Assembly: GCA_013365325.1 (NCBI GenBank)
Contig: JABVXV010000292.1
Coordinates: forward strand, 1 to 64,000
Direction: 5' to 3'
From: Dipetalonema caudispina
Taxonomy: Eukaryota > Nematoda > Chromadorea > Rhabditida > Onchocercidae
Length of the DNA stretch: 64,000 nucleotides
Shown: in pieces, positions 38,101-50,134 of the stretch
How positions within the stretch are numbered: position 1 is the stretch's first letter
How the letters are laid out: the number at the start of each line of letters is the position of its first letter
Translations under genes and position numbers: made by a program
The notes under the pieces: generated by a model
Seen by the model: only the letters and a program-made list of their open reading frames with translations
Told to the model about the DNA's origin: nothing
Databases searched by the model: none

Positions 38101-40692
38101 ATTTTCACCTGAACTTTCGAGAATTCTTGAATCTCAGATCTTACTTCCTTAGATTTCGTGAATTCTTTGAACTCAGAAATTCTACTTTGAATTATATCAA
38201 CAATTCTGATTTGTTACAGGTGTTGTTCGCCCAAAAAGACCGCTTCATCCCTCAGCTCGATTAATTTGTCGTCAGTTTGCTTGCACTACTTCTGGTTCGC
38301 TTGAAGGTCGGTTGCCATCGAACTTCTTGTGTGGTCTTTTTGTTGTATTGGTGCAATGAAAACTGGGAAATGAATTGCGAAATTACAAAATCGTATTAAT
38401 TTGCAGACAAAAGCGACGGCGAACTAGATAAAATGGGATCTGAATGTGGGAAAATCGATCAAGCGTCAACAGATTTGGGTCTGCCTAATGATGAGAGCAG
38501 CGATACTGTAGAGGGGAATGATTTAAGCGACTTGGTAGTTGAAGAACTATCTCAGACCTCAAGTACTCTCTGATTTCGAGAATACTGGATTTTTAGAAGT
38601 TTCGACTGTAGTAAAGAATTTAGGAGAACGCAAACGAAAAAATCTATAATAAGTCCTTAGAGACAGTTGGTCATTATTATTGATGATGAATTTGAGATTG
38701 TTTTAGTATTTATGTTTTAGTTCCTATTCCAGTAACTGAAGAAATAATACACGTGAGGAGCAAATTGAGTCGCCCAAATCCGTTAATGCGGTATGTTTTT
38801 GATCAATCAAACTTTTTGTAATTTCTGTTTAGCTATTAAATTTGATCCGACTCAGTCGATTAAAGAGAAATTTTGAGGGAAATTTTTAGAATTTTTATGG
38901 AAGATTAAACTTACATATGACTGTTATCGCAAAGGTGTATACAATTTCATTGTTACAGAAGTTCGTATACAGGAGAACATACACCAGTCGCAGGCACACC
39001 CCCACCTATGGATATACTTTTTCGAACATCATTGCCGTGGAATTCGAAAGTTCGTGAGGAAGATATTGAAACATTTTTGCAGTGTGAAAGGTTGGTATCG
39101 TTCTTTTTTTTTTCTTTTTTTGTTTCTTGTTTTTGTTAAATTTGCAACTGCTTTTCAAGTTTCATAGTACTAAAATTGTATTACACATAAAAGGTTATGG
39201 TGATGATAGAGGATTGAGATTGAATCAAATCAAATTAATTTGGCTGTAAATATTAATTTCAGAATGAAATTTTTTAATTACCATTTACCGAATGATTCAA
39301 CAACAGTATTTGGTTTACCGTTACCCATTCAAAAAAGTATAGAAGCACTACGTCGTCACGTTTATATTTCGCTGGGTGAATTACAAGTATGATATTTATC
39401 GTTATTCTACTACAGATGGTGTTGCTGCAGACTTTTTTAGATTTCGGAACTGCGACATCTTTTCATTTCTTTTAGTAGTGGTTGCAAGTGGTTACTTGCA
39501 GGCAAATCGGGAAAAAGAATTAAATCGATATATGTTTTCACAACGAGAAGATAATATTCCAATGACGAGTGCAGAAAAATTGTACCGGATGATATTACCC
39601 AATTTGAGTCAATACATTATTGCTTTATTAAAAGTACTACTGGCTGCCGCACCTTCTTCAAAGGTTGAGTTCTAGCTGTGAGGTCGTGGAACTTTGATAT
39701 TCTTCATTTTGCAAAAGCTAAATCTTGGACTGTTTTATTCAAAACCTAACGGCATGTAATCGTGTTCCATATGGAGACATGCTATACCCTATGACAAGAT
39801 ATTCATAATGATTTTGGTCCCAAGAATAAGTGATACAGTAACAGCTCATGGTGTAACATCATCCAACTGTGATTATAGGCAAAAAGTGAAGCAATCAATA
39901 TATTATCGGATGTGCTTACACCTGAAACAGATAATAATGAGATACTATCAAATTCAGTCAATTTTGATAGTTCACTTTCCAATATCCTTGAGCAAAGTGT
40001 TCGTATTGCAATCGATGTTAACCGACACAAGGAGGTGCTCCTTATATTTATAAACATATTGTTTTATATATTTATGAACATAAATCTTTTTAAAACATAA
40101 ATTGCTAAAACAACGTTGCAGAGGGAATTTGCTAGGAAATAAGTATATTCAAGCTTCCTGTAATTTCAAAAAAGAAATTGAAATTCAAAGATTTTTATTG
40201 AAATATCTCACTGCATTTCTAAATTTCCAGATAATGGTTAAAGCTGCTTCTGCAATTCTAATATTACTAATGAAGCATTTTCGATTAAATCACATATATC
40301 AGTTTGAATATATTGGACAGCATCTTGTTTTTGCTAATTGCATCCCGTTAATCCTGAAATTTATGGATCAAAATATGGTTCGATATGTACAGTCGAAACA
40401 TGAACTGCCACCGTACAATTATCCACATGCGCCACTTTATTATGCACGAAATCGTGGTGAATTTTCATTCTTTATATTAGTGAAAGCATTATTTATGATA
40501 TTCAAGATTACTTCAGCGCAGAAATAATTCTTTTTAAATTAGCAAATGAACCAAAGTGTACAGCTTTTCTCAACTTCCTTTCTCTTATCTCTATTTCCTT
40601 TCTTCTATCTGTCGGTCCCTATCTTGTACTTGAGTATTTGCTTGAAATTCCTTTATTATTATTATTATTATCAGTATTATTATTATTATCAC

Positions 40693-40739
<47 letters not shown>

Positions 40740-40763
40740 TATTATTATTATTATTAATTATTA

Positions 40764-40806
<43 letters not shown>

Positions 40807-40817
40807 ATTATTATTAC

Positions 40818-40901
<84 letters not shown>

Positions 40902-42742
40902 TACTATTATTATTATTAATATTAATTAGTTACTAACTATTATTTTGTTGGATATCCACGAGTAACAAGGCAGTTATTCAATCCGTTGCTTAAAATATAT
41001 GCTATCAGTTGTGGGATTCCAAACCAGGGCTACAGGCAGATGAATTTCGAATGACACTGTTGATGTATGTTTATTTCTCAAAAACATGGGAGGGATGTTA
41101 CTTACTAACTTCAGTAATAAATTCAGATTAATTGAATTAAAACTTTTTTACCTATAATAATAGTGTTACAGAGGAATGGCCAGTACTGGATATTAATAAC
41201 CTCGAAGACAGTGATTCACAGTCATCATCATACTATCTATGGCGTAATGTTTTCTCAGCCATCAATCTCCTGCGTGTTTTGAATAAATTAACAAAATGGA
41301 AACATGCGCGTACGATGATGCTTGTAGTGTTCAAATCTGCGCCAATTTTGAAACGCTCATTAAGGGTTAAATTGGTTTGTTGTTGTATTAGAAAATCTGT
41401 TATAAATAAAGTGGAACCTTGTGGCGTTTAGAAGTTGGTCATTTAGAATTTGTTTCAAACCTGAATTGTTGATTATTTTGTTAATGAATTTGTTGATCCA
41501 AACAAAAATATAAGATCCAAATTTTTGCATTACAATGTAATTTGTTTGAAAATCAGTTTGCTTTTTTTCCCAGGCAGTATTCCAGTTGTACGTATTGAAA
41601 TTGCTTAAAATGCAAGCTCGATATCTTGGGCGACAATGGAGGCGAACAAATATGGAAATTATGTCGGCGATTTATGCGAAAGTGCGGCATAGGTAATTTT
41701 TCTTATTTTACAAGTCTAAAATACAAATAAAAGTCATTAGAGAAGACGGTATAGGCTATCTATGTGTTGTTATACTGTTAACGAGTATGATTTTTGTCGT
41801 AAGCGTAGCATTTACTTTTTTGTCTCAGCTCTTATAATTAACATTACGATTACTGTTAAGTTCTTACTTACAATACAGGTTCTGCGATTAATTCACAAAT
41901 ATTTTTCTTATTACTCAAGCACTACAGTTATTATACAAATAAATTATAAGTAGCATTTATTTATTTAATTTATGCTAAAAGATTTATAACTTATTCCACT
42001 TTTAGATTAAATGATGACTGGGCTTATGCAAATGAAACTCGTTCAAAATCGTGGGATTTCCAGAATGAGGAAGCGGCACTGAAAACTGCAGTAGAAAGAT
42101 TCAACTCGAGACGTTATGCTCGTTTGTATCCTGCGTTTGCGTTAGGTAAGCCGTATTGCAAAATTTATATGAAACTTAAAAATTTACTGTTTTTTTTAAG
42201 GATAAAAAAAAAAGAGTTTAAATCCTCTTTTTTTTTTTCAACATGTGGTCAACCAATCATAATGCCGATTGCTTAAGATCAGTATGATAGCCAGTGCTGC
42301 ATTTCTGCTTATACTATTATAGCGTTTCTTGCTAATCTTTGGAAATTTAAATTGTGTTTAAATCCCGAATAACTACAAAGTCACTGTAAGATCTGTTGCT
42401 GCTGTAGAAGGCGAATCATTACCAGTTGAAATTTTTACGGCCTTCTCTACTGTATTTATATGATGCATTTTTTTTTTTTCAGCTACCATTGATGAAAAGC
42501 TTGCTTTTTTTGTAGAAGTTGGAGAAGCTTTGTCTCCAAGTGATAGCTATTTGGATAATGTTGATATGAATGAGTTTGGACCAATGGATAATAGTTTCCA
42601 GTCATTATTGGGTACGAAAATGGAACTAAGTGATCGATTTAAGCGTAACTATGTCAGATGGGTTGATGATGAAGTAATTAAAAATCGTACAAATTGGGAT
42701 TTACTTATGGCACTTACACATGGCATCATTGATTTTGTATGA
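35171..42742 (+). CDS. farl-11: STRIP1/2 (FAM40) homologue, STRIPAK complex scaffold
   Basis: Cytoplasmic scaffold of the striatin-interacting phosphatase and kinase complex. Secure exons: 35818-35964, 36156-36287, 36583-36753, 36861-36990, 37313-37495, 37594-37694, 37920-38097, 38220-38306, 38407-38562, 38721-38790, 38959-39090, 39263-39386, 39502-39663, 39879-40034, 40231-40456, 41028-41064, 41164-41374, 41574-41692, 42006-42145, 42483-42742; 973 residues. Matches to human STRIP1 include the FEFVYSD...AELAELY start, [67 protein letters not shown] and [20 protein letters not shown]. Upstream, 35376-35551 is an in-phase coding exon, and 35171-35180 (Met-Met-Ala) is a possible start, giving 1035 residues; this 5' part is uncertain. 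The 37-base exon at 41028 and the donors at 36990 and 40456 have alternatives. Human paralogues have about 835 residues, so the N-terminus and the linker are longer here. Confidence 0.9.
40652..40927. repeat. Interrupted (ATT)n microsatellite in a STRIP intron
   Basis: About 275 bases of ATT/TAT units broken by a few C and AATTA interruptions. It fills half of the intron 40457-41027, just upstream of the 37-base exon. Open frames through it, such as a tyrosine-rich one, are artefacts of the repeat. Confidence 0.97.
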
Positions 42743-44649
42743 CATTTTGTAACAAACTGTCATTCTTTGTTTTCATCCATGTCAAAATTGTTCGACTTGA
42801 ATGTTTACTTCTCTGTTATGTTTCAACCGAATTGCTATGAAGCTACTATATCAAATACTTCTTTTATATATTTCATTGTATTCACTACGGTAACAACAAT
42901 TATCCGTGTGTTCAATATGTTCTAAATGCAATGAAATCTGAAATGGCTTTCTTTCTAGTATATTTTATGGCGTTTCGAGTTCGATATAAAAGTTGGTATT
43001 AATTGTGTTATGTTTTTGTGAGATGTAAGGTCGGTAATTCCTAATTAAAAAAAGATAAAACTTTAATTTGTTCATTTATGATCAATTTCGTTTACATTTT
43101 AAACCTGACATGCTTAGTTACTGATACTTGTATTTATAATCTTGAGGGAAATCCTCTTCTGTAAAGTATGGAGTGCAAAAGATATATATACAAATGCTGA
43201 AAAGTATCATTGCAGTTATCTGCTTGTTATGTTGGGTATCAGTCATACGTTCCCAATGCTTGAATTTTTTCTGATAAATTATTGATATAAACAATCTTTA
43301 TTTAACTTCTATGAAAGAAATAGGATTCCTGTTCAAAATTTCTGTCAAATTTTTTCCAGTTTCAGTCACCAATGCTAAAATTAGGCTAAATAATATAGCA
43401 TTCTTTGCTGTATCAAAGAATAAAAAATTAAGAAATAAAAAAGGAAATAAATTGCTGGGAACGTCTTTTGGAACCGTAATAGTTTTCTGAATTCTTATTG
43501 TTGAGAAAATCGATTCCAAAGAAAGAAAATACATATTAAATTGTGGAAGAGTATATTACTAAATCTTAAAATCCTGAAGCGAGATGCTGCATACTGGCTG
43601 TTAAACATTATCAACATTTAATTTTGCTGAACTCTTCCAATGTATTTTTTCCAACATTTACTGTTTAATTCTCAATTTTCGAAATTCTTTATTTCCATTA
43701 TTGGTAAAGCAGCATTTATATCTTACCAATTCTGCAATTTTTCATAATGATAATTGAAATTTTAAGAAAAAAAAAGGGATGAATATAAGCGAAGCATATC
43801 ATTCACTTAATCATAGCAGCAAATTGGGAAGATCATTGATGATAGTTGTCTGCTACTATATAATATTGAATGAAGTCAAGTTAATTAACCAGAATTCAGA
43901 AACATGCTAAGAAATATCCATAAAACTTTCGCATCAGCCTAATTAAACAAAGTTAATTAAATGAAAATTGGTTGGATAAATCTTATATTCGGAAGATGTC
44001 TACTATGTTGAATAACCATGGATGAATCCGAATAAATTTAAACGAATGATATCGCCATTCAACAAAAAGCACAAGGAATGCTGATAAACCATGAGAAATA
44101 TTGTAATATGATAAAAAATCACCGGATTAACACAAATATGAAGATATAGCAGCAGCTATTCTTAGTGTGAGAATACGACTTAAAATCGTAATTCTTTTTA
44201 CAAGTAGCAAAAGTTTAATAGTTTGATATCGATACTTCTCATTTATCATCCAATATAATAACTAACGGGTTTATCCCATTCAAACATGGTTATTCATTAA
44301 TTTACATCATATTGTCTGATTTCTTTCTCTCAATTTGCTCTGGATGGATTTCATGTAGAAATGATAATTAGTATTATAATAATATTATTAGCTATAATTT
44401 TTACCAACAATTATGATAATTACGACGCATAATTTTACAGTAATAATGATGCAACTATCATTATCACTGCTTCCTCGATTTTATGAATCGTAGTAGAAAT
44501 GAATGGTATATCAATGCGCTTAGAAATGGGAGATTTAATCGGACGAATGCAAAAAATTATCTAATTTCGAAAATATTTAAATCAAGATTTAATAGTCTTT
44601 GTTAAATTAATCAGTAATTGTTTACTTGATTTGCGGTCGAGACGATAAC
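42743..44649. other. Intergenic region downstream of STRIP
   Basis: It should hold the STRIP 3' untranslated region. No second exon chain or repeat was recognised. The next same-strand gene starts about 1.9 kb on, far for a nematode operon. Confidence 0.5.
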
Positions 44650-47582
44650 ATGCTTTTTCGAGAACTTCCGCCCAATCGATCAATGAGGTTTGTTGTAAAA
44701 TGATGAGTGTTAATGATCTCATTGCGGATATTTATCAAAAATTTTGGTATGCTATTCATTCAGAATATAAAAGGGATATATTACCAAATGCAAAATATTT
44801 TACCAAGTCATTATAATCGTTACTTCGAAAAATCTACTTGAAATTTGCTTTTCTTATCCCATGAGCTTATTCTGATTACTCGATTTTTTGTAGATGAAAT
44901 CGATATTTCAGCTTCGTAACAGTATTTTAGAATATTTTTCGAAGATATCAATTCTGTGTGATTTAGAAATGACAGAAATATAGCATCCAGATGTTGTTGC
45001 TTTTTGTCACCATCCGGTCGTTATGGAGTATATATCAACCGTACCGAAATATTCGATTCCCGACCGGTTGAAACTCACTTTTATAATTACAATTTTACTG
45101 TTTCTGATTTCATACTTGATACTACGATCGAATATGCTTCGTTATGCGGTCCCTTTAAGGTGTTAATCTTTGTTCCACATATGAGGATGACCTGTGTCAA
45201 TGTCATAATATCATGATTTCCAAGTTTAATATAAATTATAAATAAATTAGATTATCAGTAACATTACATATCCCGCACCGATTTCTGTGTGAACATATAA
45301 ATAATAACTTAAAGAAAAAAAGTTTTATTGGCAGATCTTGATAGGATAGAGCAATCCATAACCTTTGATTCTTCTGCTTTTCACTAATATTTTACTTCGT
45401 CTAAAGATGAATGAAAGAAATTGACACATATGTACAAACAAAGTTGTGCCCAAATTAACTGAAAGGAAACTCAATTGCAGAGATTTCACCGTTTTTACTA
45501 TTTGAATGATTCTGTTGGAATACTCGTTGATTTTTCACGTAATAATGGTAATATAACGCAAAATGTTATCCAGTTTTCACACGTGAATTATACGGTAACA
45601 TGTGAATATGCCTGCATTTGGGATTTCAATGTCGACGATATGTTGTATGAAACGGACAATACTCGTATGATTTGTACGACGGCATTAATGACGGATAAAG
45701 ATGTCAGTAAGTATTGGCAATCTTTATACAAATAAAACACTAATAACGTTGTTATGAGAAGCTTAGAATAAACACAGCTGTGCGTAAAATTAAGTCAGTT
45801 TAATTTAGATTAATTCGATTCAATATTTCAGCTTACTTACCATTACTTGGTGAAAAAGATAGTATGTCGGAAATATTTGTTCGATTGGTACCAGCTAATC
45901 CATTTGATTCATGTAATTTTATCATACCAATGTTGGAAATCAGTGAGCAGGATGTTTATCGAAGTGGAATACAAACGGATGACGGGGAAATATTACGGGA
46001 ATCGGATTTATGTACTGATACCAGATGTTACCCGTTAATTAATGAGACATCACTTTATTTCGTCGTACGACTTCGAACGGTTTATTACTTAACCGACTCA
46101 TTTAATTCTAAAACTTATCATTTAATCGATAGAATTTTTTTTTCCCCTTTCTCAATCATATTAGCTCCTTTTCTTGAATCTTGTCTTCTCATCCTTCAGA
46201 ATCTCTTTTAGCATCTATTCGGCAGAGTCCTTTGGAAGTACCGAAAGCATTCCTTTGATCAGACATAGTTTTACTAATTCATTCCTATCAATTTGCTAAC
46301 AATATTGTTAGTGTTCTATTTATCGTTTATGTTTTATGTGATATATTTAAAGAACTGGAATTATCTAAGAAATGCTGAAAATCAAACATTACCCATCTTT
46401 TCATTTTTTGAAAATTTCCCTTCAGGGACTTTCTTTACTAATACTCCTCATGCTCACTTATTTTAATTAAAAAATATAGTAGAAAGAATCTCATGCAATT
46501 TCTCATCATTTTTCTATATTTCTCATTTTAAGAACGATGCTATAATGTAAAACATTATGGGATTTGCACACTTAAATTGTTTATTGGTAGGTAATATATG
46601 AAAATGCTTATATGATGTATTTTGTTTAGCATAATTAGTCTTTGCAATGTTTACAAATATATTTTTCAGGAAGGTTCTGATGCTAATAGACAAACTTGTG
46701 TTGCTATGCTAAAAATTGATTTCAAAAATTATTTCGAAAATGATTTTTCTTCAACAGCGAAAATTAATACAACAATTTTACCATTACGGTGGGCACTATC
46801 ATCTACAGGGAAATATTCTGCACGACCTCGTTTTGTTAGAATTATGGCACAAGAAGAGCACATTGTGCTTTTACGAGCGTTTATTTTTGCACCTGAGCGA
46901 ACATGGATTCTTGTTAATATGAATACGATGGTAATGAATCCTCTGAAATCTCAAGAAACTGTTAGGTGAGGAAATTTTCTGAGACCAAAGATTATGATTA
47001 GTGGTCGATTGCATTGATGAATTAAGCAAGAATGTTATCGAGATCAAAAGAGCCTTGAGTCAGTCCTTTGGCTAGTTCAATTGTAATGTTCCTAGAAGAT
47101 ATTTATCACTTATGCAATTACTACTAATTAGCATATAATTAGTAGCTTCATGTGAGGACAGCAATAATCTTTACTAGTTGACTAACTAATTATTGATTTT
47201 ATCCCAGTGATTTGTATTTTTCAACTACAATTACATTATTAATTAGACAAAAGGAAAAGACGGGAAAATGCATTTTATTACAATTTCTTTTTAATTAATA
47301 ATTTTGCATTTTTCCAGAGGTAACTGTGTAATGATGGATAAAAACCGATTTATCCTTCATTTGCATCATAATTTGGTACTTTTCGACTATGATATCATTT
47401 GGAGCTATTACACGGTACCAAAACTTAAACATTTAGCGTTTTGGGAAGTAATTGATATGCTGAAAAAATTACGAACTAAAAAATGTTGGGACCTACATCT
47501 CACATTTCATAAATTTTGTACCACTTGTTCCACTCTTGAAATGATCTCACGACTACTACATTTTTGCTCTGACAGTGTATAA
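44650..47582 (+). CDS. Unrecognised cysteine-rich, sequon-rich protein (probably extracellular)
   Basis: I do not recognise the family. Six exons fit in phase: 44650-44687, 44991-45159, 45481-45706, 45832-46079, 46670-46965, 47318-47582; 413 residues. The last five have clean acceptors and donors, and long frames matched by phase, so the gene looks real. The protein has about 16 cysteines and at least seven N-glycosylation sequons (NRT, NFT, NDS, NIT, NYT, NET, NTT), which suggests an extracellular or lumenal fold. The modelled start (MLFRELPPNRSM, then RCCCF) is not a signal peptide. Either the first exon is wrong and a signal-bearing exon lies upstream, or the Cys cluster is an acylation site. 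No clear membrane segment or named domain is visible. The C-terminus is basic and Cys-rich. It follows STRIP on the same strand at 1.9 kb and converges with the transthyretin-like gene. Confidence 0.6.
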
Positions 47583-48142
47583 TCTCTCTTTCTTCTTTTT
47601 TTCAATTTCAAATTTTAATTAATTTACTTGTGCTAAATGCTACCATGTGCAAATTGCACGTAACACGTATTACTTGAGAGAAAGCAGTTAAGGTATTAAG
47701 GTGTTTTCTGAAGCCTTGCACCGCCATTAATTTATTTGCCAGTTAATTATCATACTGTTTTACTTCATTTCAAAATGATACTTTCTTTTTCTCTATTTGA
47801 TGTCGTATGTGCATATCAGAGGATATGAATGGAGGAAAAAGAAATTAATATAAATTAAAATTAAGCGGTGAAAACATGAAATCGTTGAAAGGAATAGTAA
47901 TAAATAAATAAAAAGGACTTCGAAATCTCATTGCATCCAAAAGTTGTATATTTAAAAAAAAAATTAAAATAATGCATCCGTAATATTTGAATTCAACTAA
48001 TATCATGCTGATATATTTAGAAATTTTCCGATGAACAATTTTTATTTTTGTTATTTTCAAAAGTATTTAGTGTTCTCGGAAGTTTTGAAGTATCATAATG
48101 GCATCAATTTTCATCAATGATTGTTCTATGCCCCATTTTAGG
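47583..48142. other. Convergent intergenic region
   Basis: Lies between the stops of the unrecognised gene and the transthyretin-like gene. An A/T-rich AATAAATAAATAAAAA block near 47899 could supply a polyadenylation signal. Nothing else is seen. Confidence 0.5.
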
Positions 48143-49590
48143 CTATTTTCTTTCTTGATTCTTTTTGATATAGTTGATGCATGAAGTGGAATTGCCTTGG
48201 AATAGATTTTGTTTGTAACATTTACAACCATTGTGACTTTCAATGTGATGAAGTATTTTTGGATGTGACACAGTGATATTTTGTAATTCCAACATTCCGA
48301 TATGATAGATTAATCGTTTCTTTGCAACTTGTAGGAATAACAATTTATCTTTCCGCATGCATTGCTGAAATGAATATTTTTGTTTTTTCAACATTTCGCT
48401 ATTTTATTTCCCCATCAGTGCAATGGAACTGTAAAGATGCCCTGGAATAAGAGTAAGGAGACTGCATAGATTAGAGCCCAGCCAGAAGAAGGTGACCCGA
48501 AGCAAAGATTAGCCATATCAAGATAGGCCCACTGCCTTAAGTTAACAATGCTTTAAGACGTCATTGTTGCGTTATTTCAGGAGCATACGGAGGTAGGGAA
48601 TGAATTTCAACCTTCTTCACAATCATTCAATCGGATTCATTTATATGGTTAAAATTTTTATATCATTTCTTGTTTGAAACTTTAATTAAAACTTACAATT
48701 AAGCAAGTTTTAATTGAAGATTTGGCACGAAATTTAGGAAAAAGAAAGTTTCATGTACCTTATGCAAAATTCCTCCGTCGCAATGATGACTAACTGTCAG
48801 GTATAGCTTCGATGCATCTATATTTTTTACTTGAAACAGAAATTCATCCCAGTGATTCGCTATGGTACCATCATCCCTCAGTCCGGCTGTAAATAATTTT
48901 GAATTGACTATCAACAAAAAACATTTACGCACTTCTGACGTCTCAGGTAACTCACTTCAAATAAGTAGTTGCTCTTTAACGCTTTCAAGTCTGGCTCACT
49001 GTGGCTTCAAACCCACCCGAACACGGGAACAATTCCAACTAACAACTCAGTTAAGCAGTAAACAGATACATCATACTATAAATTCTGTATATCACGCAGT
49101 ACTTCGTCATGTAGACACGTAAAACCCATCTAATATGCACCTCCATCATAAAGTTTTAGTCGCGCACCTAGTACAGATGCACCACCACATGCCAAAAGTC
49201 CATGAATTCGTAATGTTTCACCAACTGCAGCGCTAATAACAGCAAATAATCGAAGGATCTTCAATTAAATTTAAAACATATTGCTATCGTACTAGACGTT
49301 AATTCGTAAATTCATTTACTAATTTATCAATAGCGCCATTTTCTGAGTTTTCACACAAACTGAATTGTTTTTGTCTGTGATGAAAGCCCAATTTCGTATT
49401 GCAACAATAAGTAATTCCGCAAACCTGAAGAAGTAAAAAGAAACAACCGCTTAGTTGCATTCCAAAACTAACTGATGATTAATTTCCTCTAAGTAAAACA
49501 AAATCAAAACCTCATATCAAATCTCATTTTTGTATCACTTTTTGAAACTCAACGTATAATCTGTGAATGGTATTTTACTTGCAAGTGCAT
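48143..49590 (-). CDS. Transthyretin-like family (TTR) secreted protein
   Basis: Nematode-expanded family of small secreted beta-sandwich proteins, some of which act as extracellular bridging factors; this member's role is unknown. Secure exons (minus strand): 49258-49141, 48886-48759, 48364-48143. They give a leader-like ILRLFAVISAAVG, then LRIHGLLACGGASVLGARLK, KLYDG, FLFQVKNIDASKLYLTVSHHC and CMRK, with late IGMLEL. This follows the family pattern: G-x-L-x-C, KLYD, the conserved NID-x-KL-x-(I/V)-x-H-x-C block, C-x-RK, LGTLEL. A 12-base exon (49590-49579, MHLQ, phase 0) would supply the start and a 159-residue protein. Alternatively a TTG at 49264 stands where an ATG is expected. The C-terminal tail is longer and more basic than usual, with extra Cys, so the last exon may contain another splice. 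It lies 0.55 kb downstream of the BRD8-like gene on the same strand. Confidence 0.72.
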
Positions 49591-50134
49591 ATTTACTACA
49601 TATTATATCTTTTGACGAACACAAATTTCACTTCGGAACACTAGTAGTATCGGTAATTAAAAAATTCCCATAAAATAAGGTCAATGAATCGAAAATTTAA
49701 GTACTTCGTGTAAACGGGAACGAAAAAATTTGAATGACAATCTAAATAATACAAAACATCTGATAAAACAATATTTTGACTTTCAGTTAAAAATATCATG
49801 ATATTTCGTTTATAATTTGAAATAACGATAGTTATACAAAAGCCAAAGGATTATTCTTGCCTAGAACAAGACTGAAACAAGCTTAAAGAGCATATGAGAT
49901 GAGAAAACAAATAAAGGATAAGGTAGATAAGAAAAAAGAAAAAAAATACGTGTTTGAGAGCAAAAAGTTAGAACAAATAGATCGTGTTTTGCTTAACAAG
50001 AATTACTAGAGTTATCCTCTATAAAAAAGAGCCACCAACAGTGACATTAATATGAATTATACAAAAAGTTAAAAAATACAAATGCAAGCTAACTTACAAT
50101 CATACGAATGGAAAATTATTAAACAGCGATAAAG
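49591..50134. other. Spacer between BRD8-like and TTR-like genes
   Basis: Same-strand spacer holding the BRD8-like 3' untranslated region and the TTR-like 5' flank. It is short enough for an operon spacer in a parasitic nematode, but no spliced-leader site can be proved. Confidence 0.4.

Noticed and set aside
40546..40764. Tyrosine-rich open frame
   Set aside because: Produced by the ATT/TAT microsatellite inside a STRIP intron.
48420..48600. More GC-rich stretch checked for a tRNA or other RNA gene
   Set aside because: No cloverleaf or B-box could be laid out; it lies in a TTR-like intron.
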